A stretch of DNA of 14,157 nt from Promethearchaeota archaeon (GTDB lineage: Archaea > Asgardarchaeota > Lokiarchaeia > Sigyniarchaeales > SOKP01). The notes under the pieces are model-generated. The model was not told the origin of the DNA, searched no databases, and saw only the letters and a list, made by a program, of their open reading frames with translations. The stretch covers positions 1 to 14,157 of the forward strand of contig JAUWZT010000068.1 in the NCBI GenBank assembly GCA_030615145.1, read 5' to 3'. This document shows, piece by piece, positions 6,110-12,626 of the stretch. Made by a program: the position numbers and the translations under genes. The first letter of the stretch is position 1. Each line of letters opens with the position of its first letter.

Positions 6110-6223
6110 ATGGGAGTTAAACTTCAAGACTTAGTAGTTAGAGACCCGCTCGAATTTTCGAAGCTCACAGGCAAGATCGTAGCAGTTGACGCCCCGAACG
6201 TGATTATGAGTCTATTTAACTAG
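6110..6223 (+). pseudogene. Truncated FEN1/XPG start, 37 codons
   Basis: The frame reads MGVKLQDLVV and ends VDAPNVIMSLFN, then TAG. This is the N-terminal tip of a FEN1-family nuclease with the first catalytic aspartate (D27) and nothing after. It is about 75% identical in DNA to the start of the complete gene at 9214. Nine or ten of the 37 residues differ, nearly all conservatively, so both copies were protein-coding until recently. Sequence after the stop has no FEN1 similarity in any frame that I can see. It could be the displaced original start of the downstream gene, a remnant of a second paralogue, or a short expressed peptide. It cannot be a nuclease by itself. Confidence 0.75.
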
Positions 6224-6311
6224 AAATTGGATTAATGATATTAGCAAGGTGACGATGAAGAAATTGATAGTATTATCCACTAATTTGGGTATGCTTATTG
6301 GGGATTTACAA

Positions 6312-6371
6312 TTTTTGGGTGTAATTTCACTTTTTTAGTGGTAGTTTCGTTTATTTGGTGGTAATTACTTG
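6312..6371 (+). repeat. Three degenerate 20-bp tandem repeats
   Basis: Units at 6312-6331, 6332-6351 and 6352-6371 share a pattern like TTTTTGGTGGTAATTTC. Neighbouring units match at about 14 of 20 positions. They end just before the TATA-like CTTTATAAG of the beta-helix gene. A 20-bp spacing puts the units on one face of the helix, as for a cooperative regulator. Confidence 0.4.
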
Positions 6372-6375
6372 GATC

Positions 6376-6387
6376 ATCTTTATAAGT
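6376..6387 (+). promoter_or_regulatory. TATA promoter of the beta-helix gene
   Basis: ATCTTTATAAGT lies about 55 bp before the ATG at 6438, directly after the 20-bp repeats. Confidence 0.45.
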
Positions 6388-6437
6388 AAAAAGTTCATAA
6401 AAGTTACTTAGAATTAAACTAATGTAGCGAAAACAAT

Positions 6438-9122
6438 ATGAAATCAAAACTAAAAAAAAGGGCATCAATAATAATAGTTTTAGGAATATTCTTCGCAACA
6501 TCGTCGATATACTACAGTAATCCCTGCTTAAATGCGATATCTAAAGAAAAAAGCACGGTCTATCGCGACTATTTTACTTTAAATAGGGAGAATTTGAAAA
6601 TATCCGCCGTTTCAGGGAAGATTCATATTGACAATAATTGGACTGCTGCCAAGGCTGCGGGAATTTGTACTGGTGAAGGCACTTATTCTGAACCTTACGT
6701 TATAGAAGATTTAGAAATAGATGGCGAAGGATCAGGGAGTTGTATATTAATAGAAAATTCAAAGGTTTATTTCCGTATTGAAAATTGTACTGTTTTTAAC
6801 TCAGATAAAGGAATTGAATTAAATAATGTAAACAACGGATCAGTTTTTATAAATAATTGCTCATACAATATTGGATGGGGATTATACTTATTTGGAAATT
6901 CTAATAACATTTCGAATAATTACATTAGTAACAATTATCAAGCGGGAATATATTTCAAAAATGGCAATTATAACAATATCTCAAATAATGTCTTAGAAAA
7001 TAATCAGAATAACGGAATTCAATGCGGTGGGGTATCATATAGTATTATTTCAAATAATACTGTTAAAAATTGTAATTTTGGCATAAACTCACATGGAAAT
7101 TCTAATCTCATTTTTAATAATAATGTAGAAGATAGTGATCAATGTGCTTTAGATTCACAGGGTAATTTTAGTGTAATTTACAAGAACACTGTTAAAAGTA
7201 GCCAACGAGGGATAGAGATTGCAGGAAGTAATAATAATATATCATCCAATGTAGTATTTAATAATTATAGGTGGGGAATACGCATTGGATGGGAGTTTGA
7301 TTCCAGATTAACTGTTAACAACACAATCACTAAGAATAATATTTCTAATTGTAAGTCTGGCATTTACTTAGCTAAAAGTAATAATAATTTTACAGAAAAT
7401 CTAATGTATGGATGTGGATTATATATTGAAATCAGTGGAAGCTCAATCGAAGAAATATCTTCATACTATATAGATTCTACTAATCTTGTGAATGATAAGC
7501 CCATATATTATTATGTAAATAAATCAGAATTAAATCAAGAAGATTTTAATAATGCAGGACAGGTAATTCTAGTTAATTGCAACGATTCAAATATTTCAAA
7601 TCTACATCTCATAAATGCTTCAGTGGGATTGGCAATGTATTATTGCCAAAATAATACAATTTCAAATAACGCCATTGACCGAAATTCATATTATGGGATT
7701 CGCTTAGATTATTGTGATAATAACTTTATTTTAAGAAACAATGGTTCTAATAACAATTATGGAATTTATGTGAGAGGAAATTCAAACAATATATCTAAGA
7801 ATATTCTAGCTAATAATGAATATTATGGTATTCACATCTATGGAAATCTTACTACTGTTTACGATAATTATATAACTGGTAATCATTTTGGAATTTCATT
7901 AGGAGGGTTTTATAATAATCTTTCGCGTAATTCCATGGATTTATGTGGGTTGCGCCTATTTCATTTTCGAGTAGAAATTTCATCTCATAATATTGAAAAA
8001 TCTAATCTTGTTAATGGAAAACCCTTATATTATTATGTTAATGAAAATAATTTGGGATCAGCTGATTTTTTAAATGGTGGTCAAGTAATATTGATAAATT
8101 GTAATAATTCAATAATATCAGATTTAGATCTATCTCGTGGGTTTTGTGGAATTTCGTTATATTACTGCAATGATATTGAGATGCTAAGAAACGATGTTTC
8201 ATATAATGGATATTATGGTATTTCATTAACAGAAAGTCATTTTAATAAAATCTCTGAAAATAATGCTTCTAATAATGAAAATGGAATCTATTTATATCAA
8301 AGCAATAATAATACAATCTCACGAAATATAGTGAGAAATAATTATAGAGAAATAGGTAGTTTTTATAGGGAAGGAAGTGGTATTTTCTTATCGGAAAGCT
8401 CTGGTAATACAATTGAAAAGAATTATGTCACTAATAATCAATACGGAATTAATTTAATGGCCACTCGATATAATATTATCCATGCAAATACTGCGCATAA
8501 CAATCATTATATAGGTATTCTGTTAACATACAGTGAAAATTGTAAAATATTGGAAAATGAAGTAACTTATAATGCAAATAAAACTTGGCAATTTTTTATT
8601 TCTTGGGGCGGTATTTATTTATATAGCTCATCTATTAATGTTATTGAGGAAAATAATGTAAGTAATTATTACTATAATGGTTTAACGTTACGCAGTAGTT
8701 ATAATAACACGATTATAAAAAACTTGCTAAAAAATAACACTGAAAAAGGAATTGAAATTCTTTATAATTTAGTGCCAGGGTATAATGTTATTTATTACAA
8801 TGCATTTTTAGAAAATGGTTTAAATGCTGAAGATAATGGCTTGAATAATTATTGGGATAACGGAACTAAGGGAAATTATTGGGACGATTATACAGGTTTA
8901 GACGCAGATGGTAATGAAATTGGTGATATTCCGTATAATATTACTGGTTCTGCGGGAAGTCAAGATAACTTTCCATTAATGAAATATCCATTTTCAACAC
9001 CTCAAGAAGGTGAAGGAATTCCAATCGAACTGATTATTTTAATTTCGGTTATTAGTGGAGGAGCAGTGATAGGTGTAGCAACCCTACTGTTAATTAGAAG
9101 TAAAAGAAAAAGAAAACAATAA
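6438..9122 (+). CDS. Secreted, membrane-anchored NosD-type right-handed beta-helix protein, 894 residues
   Basis: A basic start (MKSKLKKR) and hydrophobic stretch to about residue 28 form a signal peptide or anchor. Residues 60-100 carry the WTAAKAAGICTGEGTYSEPYVIEDLEI-type opening seen in Lokiarchaeal surface proteins. Dozens of beta-helix coils follow, with recurring NNxISNN, YYGI and GIYL motifs. Near 825-850 is a NYWDNGTKGNYWDDY/DNFPL closing segment typical of NosD-like domains. A hydrophobic helix (about 866-888) and RSKRKRKQ tail anchor it with the helix outside the cell. The family includes carbohydrate-active and copper-delivery proteins; no nos genes are nearby, so a surface or adhesion role is more likely. 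Asparagine content is very high, with many N-glycosylation sequons. Codons are much more A/T-rich than in the flanking FEN1 gene, hinting at separate origin. Confidence 0.85.
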   Translation: MKSKLKKRASIIIVLGIFFATSSIYYSNPCLNAISKEKSTVYRDYFTLNRENLKISAVSGKIHIDNNWTAAKAAGICTGEGTYSEPYVIEDLEIDGEGSGSCILIENSKVYFRIENCTVFNSDKGIELNNVNNGSVFINNCSYNIGWGLYLFGNSNNISNNYISNNYQAGIYFKNGNYNNISNNVLENNQNNGIQCGGVSYSIISNNTVKNCNFGINSHGNSNLIFNNNVEDSDQCALDSQGNFSVIYKNTVKSSQRGIEIAGSNNNISSNVVFNNYRWGIRIGWEFDSRLTVNNTITKNNISNCKSGIYLAKSNNNFTENLMYGCGLYIEISGSSIEEISSYYIDSTNLVNDKPIYYYVNKSELNQEDFNNAGQVILVNCNDSNISNLHLINASVGLAMYYCQNNTISNNAIDRNSYYGIRLDYCDNNFILRNNGSNNNYGIYVRGNSNNISKNILANNEYYGIHIYGNLTTVYDNYITGNHFGISLGGFYNNLSRNSMDLCGLRLFHFRVEISSHNIEKSNLVNGKPLYYYVNENNLGSADFLNGGQVILINCNNSIISDLDLSRGFCGISLYYCNDIEMLRNDVSYNGYYGISLTESHFNKISENNASNNENGIYLYQSNNNTISRNIVRNNYREIGSFYREGSGIFLSESSGNTIEKNYVTNNQYGINLMATRYNIIHANTAHNNHYIGILLTYSENCKILENEVTYNANKTWQFFISWGGIYLYSSSINVIEENNVSNYYYNGLTLRSSYNNTIIKNLLKNNTEKGIEILYNLVPGYNVIYYNAFLENGLNAEDNGLNNYWDNGTKGNYWDDYTGLDADGNEIGDIPYNITGSAGSQDNFPLMKYPFSTPQEGEGIPIELIILISVISGGAVIGVATLLLIRSKRKRKQ
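7404..7817 (+). repeat. Internal duplication of the beta-helix protein, copy 1
   Basis: Encodes residues 323-460. It shares with residues 500-635 a CGL start, NLVN.KP.YYYVN, GQVIL.NCN and YYC landmarks in the same order. Repeat offset is 177 residues. Confidence 0.65.
7935..8342 (+). repeat. Internal duplication of the beta-helix protein, copy 2
   Basis: Encodes residues 500-635 and matches copy 1 in landmark order, with conserved cysteines at the start, in NCN and in YYC. The DNA has diverged, so the duplication is old and kept at protein level. Confidence 0.65.
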
Positions 9123-9126
9123 TTAA

Positions 9127-9184
9127 TTTTTTTTTCGATTTTTTTTCGATTTTTCTAAATTCTTAACCCATCTTTTTTTTTTCT
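9127..9184 (+). terminator. Repeated T-tract terminator after the beta-helix gene
   Basis: T9, T8 and T5 runs separated by CGA lie just after the stop, with a longer T-run at about 9169-9184. Part of the latter also belongs to the T-rich stretch of the FEN1 promoter. Confidence 0.5.
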
Positions 9185-9324
9185 TTATTAATTTTAAAAG
9201 ATTTTCAGTTTTTATGGGAGTTAAACTACAAGAGCTCATTGTCCGAAATAAGATCGAGTTTTCCGAGTTAGCGGGCAAAATTTTGGCAATAGACGCTCCG
9301 AACGTGATTATGAGCCTATTTAAC
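9163..9324 (+). repeat. Direct repeat B, right copy (promoter and first 37 codons of the FEN1-like gene)
   Basis: Counterpart of 6066-6223: ACCCAT, T-rich tract, TATA region and start through codon 37 (AAC). Here the frame runs on into the full gene. Identity peaks over GACGC(T/C)CCGAACGTGATTATGAG and CTATTTAACT at the downstream end. Confidence 0.75.
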
Positions 9325-10308
9325 TTCGCCCGAAAAAACCCAGATGGTTCTCGTGCGGGACTAATCTTAGATCGAACTCAAAGACCGATATCACACCTAT
9401 ATGGATTGTTGTACAGGATTAACTTTTATTACTCCAAGAAGGTTTTCCCAATTTTCTGCTTCGACGGACTCGATTCAGAGCTCAAAAAGTTAAAAACGAA
9501 AGACCGACTCAACGATTTTATTTTCACGAAAAACTTATACGAATCCACGCTTCGCTCCGGCAACAGAGAAAGCGCAAAAATTATCGCCTTATCCAAAGAA
9601 TACCTTTGGCCCAACATCATCGAAGAGTCTAAACAGCTCTTAGGGGCTTTAGGTATACCTTACATAAGCTCTCCCGCTTCGGCAGAGTCACAATGCGCCC
9701 AATTGGTCAAGGATAGGATCGCCCATTATTCCAACTCCCAAGATTTCGATTCCCTTCTGTTCGGGTGCCCGAGACAAGTTCAAAACCTCTCGAAATCGCT
9801 AAGAAGGAAGGTACAAGGGCGTTGGAAATACCAAAAAGTTGTGCCCGTAGTAATTAACCTGAAAGAAAACCTAAAACGGTTAGGGATAGACCAGTTTCAG
9901 CTAGTCGATGTAGGGATCCTTATCGGGAACGATTATTTTTCAGGAATCAGAAAAATCGGTCCGAAACACGCCTATAAATTCGTCAAGAATTACAAGAGTT
10001 TAGAAGAAGTAATTCGTCAGGAGAAAAACAACTACGATTTTTCCTCCCTGTCTCGAGAAATTATTGCGAAAGTTAGGAAAATATTTTTGCTACCCGAAGT
10101 TATTACCCAGTACCCCAACTTAAATTGGAGCCTTCCCAACGAGCACCACACGCTCTCTTTATTGTGCGAAGAGCACTATTTAAATAGGGAAAGGGTGCAA
10201 AACAATTTAGCCAAACTACTTGTTAATTTTGGCAAGTGTCGGGACTATTTCGAAAAGCAGAAGACAAACCCGCGAGCAGTACAAAAAACTTTAGACCAGG
10301 TATCGTAG
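9214..10308 (+). CDS. FEN1/XPG-family flap nuclease paralogue, 364 residues
   Basis: The FEN1 signature MGVKLQELIV starts the protein, so the new N-terminus that contacts the active site is kept. Acidic metal ligands align as D27 (IDAPN), D84 (CFDG), E158, D177 and D179 (SQDFDSLLFG) and D240 (LIGNDYFSGI). The helix-hairpin-helix IRKIGPKHA at 245-253 should bind DNA behind the junction. One expected ligand is missing: the family has P-S-E-x-E, but here residues 154-158 are PASAE, so the first glutamate is serine. The C-terminus QKTLDQVS resembles a PCNA-binding box without its aromatic pair. The family removes 5' flaps in Okazaki processing and repair. The altered ligand and tail suggest a specialised or weakened paralogue. 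The start is probably leaderless, with TTTATTAA about 27 bp upstream. Confidence 0.85.
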   Translation: MGVKLQELIVRNKIEFSELAGKILAIDAPNVIMSLFNFARKNPDGSRAGLILDRTQRPISHLYGLLYRINFYYSKKVFPIFCFDGLDSELKKLKTKDRLNDFIFTKNLYESTLRSGNRESAKIIALSKEYLWPNIIEESKQLLGALGIPYISSPASAESQCAQLVKDRIAHYSNSQDFDSLLFGCPRQVQNLSKSLRRKVQGRWKYQKVVPVVINLKENLKRLGIDQFQLVDVGILIGNDYFSGIRKIGPKHAYKFVKNYKSLEEVIRQEKNNYDFSSLSREIIAKVRKIFLLPEVITQYPNLNWSLPNEHHTLSLLCEEHYLNRERVQNNLAKLLVNFGKCRDYFEKQKTNPRAVQKTLDQVS

Positions 10309-10335
10309 CCATTTTAACGATTTTACGTTTAACTT

Positions 10336-10371
10336 GAGAATTTTTTTTGTTTATAAACAGACAGCGGTTTA
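10336..10371 (+). promoter_or_regulatory. Orphan promoter, copy 1 of direct repeat C
   Basis: GAGAA, a T-tract, TTTATAAAC, then ACAGCGGTTTA. It closely matches 11842-11876 (same GAGAA-T-tract-TTTATAAAC, then ACAGTGGTATA). It points toward the 3' end of the opposite-strand tnpB and has no plus-strand gene after it. It could drive an RNA antisense to tnpB, or be the old promoter of the TFB-like gene cut off by the tnpB insertion. Confidence 0.5.
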
Positions 10372-10385
10372 AACATCCAAGTTAT

Positions 10386-10435
10386 CAATTTTATTAAAAA
10401 TGTTAGGTAATAGCAGAACATTTTAATAAAAATTG
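10386..10435. repeat. Inverted repeat overlapping the tnpB stop codon
   Basis: Arms 10386-10404 and 10417-10435 are near-perfect reverse complements. They differ only in the length of one T-run and one A-run, around a 12-nt spacer. The stop codon of tnpB lies at the edge of one arm. Position fits a right-end hairpin of an IS200/IS605-type element, the 3' part of a guide RNA, or a terminator. Confidence 0.5.
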
Positions 10436-11680
10436 TTCATGCGAAGTTTGGAACATGTCCCTTATTCGCACAGGCTGAAACCAGCAACCTCTATCGGATA
10501 GATTCCGTATGAAACCATCTCCGACTACTTTTCTGAGGATATTTAACGCTCCATTTACGTCTGCATTGAGAAGATAATTCGAGCCTCTAAATAATCCTCG
10601 TTTTGTCCGTTTACCAAGGTAATTTTTACGCTTCTGAATCGGTTCTAAATCCAACGAGCTACATTTTGAAGTGTAGGACTCATTGACTTCGTGAATTTGA
10701 ATTCCTACAAGCTGAGCTTTATAGGTTATCATTTTTTTAAGCTTTTGAATGGGAATATTCACGAAATTCTGGTTATTTCGTTTGCCCATTCTGATATTTT
10801 GTTTTATATTTTCTAATTTGCCTAAACAAATGTGTCCTATTTGATTTTTTAAGCAATAACCAATAATAAATTGAGAAGTTTTATGTAAATAATCTGTAAT
10901 CGCAGAGTTTCTATTAATGGCAATACTATCAAGTCTATTCGTCCATTTTAGGTTCTGTTTGTCTTTAATAGAATTAAGCCTTGCTTTCCGTTTGTTCCAT
11001 TGTCGGTTAATAGACTTTAGAACTCTTCCTGAAACGATAATCGGTTTTTCGTTTCTATTTTCTACCGTAGTTATTAAATTATTTAATCCAAAATCAATAG
11101 ATAAGTACGATTTATCGTTTAATTCCGCTTTCTCTACCTTTCTTTTATATACTACTTCGATTTCGTAGAATTTTTTTCTCGGTAAGACCCTAATTTGCTG
11201 ATATACTTCAAAATTCTTATTTTTATAGTGAGGAATAGATATTTCTATTGGATTATTAAATTCGAGATATGTTTCCTTAAACAGCTTAGACATCGTAAGA
11301 ACGTTTTTATTGTTTTTAACCTTGCTATTCTGATTCGTAAAGATCAAGAGATTATAACCGTCTTTCTTATATTTAGGTGGTCTCGGTCTTCCATTGAACT
11401 TTTCTCGACTTTTCTTCCATTCTTTTATCGCTTTGAAGAAACTTTTCCAATTCTTATCGATAATTTTAAGAATCTGTTGCGAAGTTTGAGCTTTTAATAA
11501 TTTGTAGTTATCAGAGTGTTGCAAAATAAAATTTAAATCTTGATAGCGAAGCCAATTTCCCAAATGAAAAAAATCTTGTCGTACGTACCAATTTGCCTGA
11601 TTATAGAGCTTTTTAGAAATAATACAAAGCAAATCTAACTGAGCACTTTTAGGATGTCTAAACCTATAAGTTAATTTCAC
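10403..11680 (-). CDS. tnpB: TnpB-family RNA-guided nuclease homologue (IS605 OrfB-like), 425 residues
   Basis: The N-terminal region (1-190) has the basic, aromatic-rich OrfB fold with GRPRPPKYK at 97-105. RuvC-I is SIDFGLNN at 194-201 (D196). RuvC-III is NADVNGALNI at 372-381 (D374). In the RuvC-II region the sequence is HICLGKLENIKQNIRMGKRNNQNF (283-306), with glycine at 287 where most TnpB have glutamate. The usual four-cysteine zinc finger is reduced to ESYTSKCSSLD with one cysteine. This matches a known TnpB subgroup with IGxNxxWKQ and SYTSKxSxLD motifs, so the change is lineage-wide rather than decay; E290 or E334 might supply the acid. The start is GTG at 11680. No tnpA is present. 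A hairpin spans the stop. Confidence 0.85.
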   Translation of the reverse strand: MKLTYRFRHPKSAQLDLLCIISKKLYNQANWYVRQDFFHLGNWLRYQDLNFILQHSDNYKLLKAQTSQQILKIIDKNWKSFFKAIKEWKKSREKFNGRPRPPKYKKDGYNLLIFTNQNSKVKNNKNVLTMSKLFKETYLEFNNPIEISIPHYKNKNFEVYQQIRVLPRKKFYEIEVVYKRKVEKAELNDKSYLSIDFGLNNLITTVENRNEKPIIVSGRVLKSINRQWNKRKARLNSIKDKQNLKWTNRLDSIAINRNSAITDYLHKTSQFIIGYCLKNQIGHICLGKLENIKQNIRMGKRNNQNFVNIPIQKLKKMITYKAQLVGIQIHEVNESYTSKCSSLDLEPIQKRKNYLGKRTKRGLFRGSNYLLNADVNGALNILRKVVGDGFIRNLSDRGCWFQPVRIRDMFQTSHEQFLLKCSAIT

Positions 11681-11841
11681 GGTAAGATAAAAGATTATTG
11701 TTAATTATTTAAAATCAATGACGCATGTTATTTTTAAAAAACCTTGGGTAAAGAGGGACAGACAGAGTTCCATTAAACACGACTGAACGAGCTTTCTTAT
11801 AATATTTTATAAAGTTTTAGCAAACAGTTCGAATTTGTATA

Positions 11842-11876
11842 GAGAATTTTTCTTTATAAACTAACAGTGGTATATT
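11842..11876 (+). promoter_or_regulatory. Promoter of the TFB-like gene, copy 2 of direct repeat C
   Basis: GAGAATTTTTCTTTATAAAC then ACAGTGG, with the TATA centre about 57 bp before the ATG at 11914. Its near twin lies at 10336-10371, on the other side of tnpB. Confidence 0.55.
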
Positions 11877-11913
11877 TCTTTTGATCATAAAAAAATTATA
11901 AGGTTAACTATCA

Positions 11914-12519
11914 ATGGCTGGAACTATTAATCAAACGGTAGCTCTGGTGCGAGGGACAGACTCCCAGAGCGATCTTTCCGAGAAGTTTTTAGCAAAGAAA
12001 GAGATTTTGGAATATTTTTTTAGGTGCGAGAGCTTGGTAGATAAAAACGGTGAGGTTATAAAATTAGACCACATTCTCGTTGAAAACATCGCGAGAGGAA
12101 CGCAGACCTCAGACGATCTCGTTTTAGAAGTGATGGGGCGTTTTCTTGAGCGAATTGCTTACTTTAAACAGTTTTTAGAATCTGGACTTATAGCGTGGGC
12201 GCCCGGAAAGCAACAATTGTACAGAAAAGTGCGCGTATACCTCCATAAGGTTCACAAGATCGCCCCCATATTCGATTATCAGCGAGCAAAAAAAAATTTA
12301 GAGCTTCTACACGTCTTATTAAGTCGCAAATTTTTTTGGCCTCACGTTCCAACTCAGATCGCCTTGGTAATTTTTGTTACAGACAGAAGAGACCCAAACT
12401 TAGCTAAAGATAATTACATACTTCAAAAAAATTTAAGAGCCTTGTGCTCTTGTTCCGCCTACTCCTTCCACATGGCGCGAAACAAGCTCGGAATAGATAA
12501 ATTAGGAGTTCTAAGTTAA
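11914..12519 (+). CDS. Possible TFB-like cyclin-fold protein, 201 residues
   Basis: The C-terminal half is helical. The segment VPTQIALVIFVTDRRDP (145-161) then LQKNLRALCSCSAYSFHMARNKLGID (170-195) resembles the last helices of a TFB/TFIIB cyclin repeat. In TFB a small-residue helix (IAAAxIYIAS) is followed by a helix-turn-helix ending in RxRYKELxxxLGI. Residues 25-120 are helical with no clear family. There is no N-terminal zinc ribbon or B-finger, so it could not recruit RNA polymerase as a normal TFB does; it might bind a BRE or TBP as a regulator. The similarity is a pattern judgement and could be wrong. The gene is monocistronic, with its own promoter, downstream of tnpB. Confidence 0.45.
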   Translation: MAGTINQTVALVRGTDSQSDLSEKFLAKKEILEYFFRCESLVDKNGEVIKLDHILVENIARGTQTSDDLVLEVMGRFLERIAYFKQFLESGLIAWAPGKQQLYRKVRVYLHKVHKIAPIFDYQRAKKNLELLHVLLSRKFFWPHVPTQIALVIFVTDRRDPNLAKDNYILQKNLRALCSCSAYSFHMARNKLGIDKLGVLS

Positions 12520-12533
12520 ACTATAGCATAGTT
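12519..12533. terminator. Short hairpin after the TFB-like gene
   Basis: AACTAT-AGC-ATAGTT forms a 6-bp stem directly at the stop codon, in the gap between convergent genes. No T-tract follows on the plus strand, so terminator function is uncertain. Confidence 0.25.
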
Positions 12534-12626
12534 AGTAATTAATAATAAAAGACAAATCAGAGGTTTCATATTTAAGATTGGATCTCTAACAGAAAGAATC
12601 GTAAGCCGTCAAAATCAAGTTTGAAA

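Larger units (their letters stand above)
6066..6223 (+). repeat. Direct repeat B, left copy (promoter plus first 37 codons of the FEN1-like gene)
   Basis: From ACCCAT and the T-rich promoter through codon 37 this matches 9163-9324. The first 26 codons differ at 26 of 78 bases, while codons 27-37 differ at only 2 of 33. The match ends exactly where the left copy meets a TAG stop. The beta-helix gene lies between the two copies. Confidence 0.75.

Noticed and set aside
6255..6338. 27-codon hydrophobic frame with AAGGTGA just before ATG, after the FEN1 fragment
   Set aside because: The spacing to the ATG is too short, there is no TATA box at a suitable distance, and part of the frame is made by the 20-bp repeats. 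Not enough to call a gene.
6295..6501. Minus-strand 68-codon frame over the beta-helix gene start
   Set aside because: It overlaps a strongly supported gene and its promoter, and looks like a shadow of A/T-rich coding DNA.
10318..11880. Complete IS200/IS605 element with defined ends
   Set aside because: There is no tnpA and I cannot fix the left or right end or a target motif with confidence. Only the tnpB gene and its 3' hairpin are supported.
11753..11961. Identical 11-mer GAGGGACAGAC upstream of and inside the TFB-like gene (11753-11763 and 11951-11961), as a possible displaced gene start
   Set aside because: An 11-bp match is expected by chance in 14 kb, and similarity does not extend convincingly to either side.
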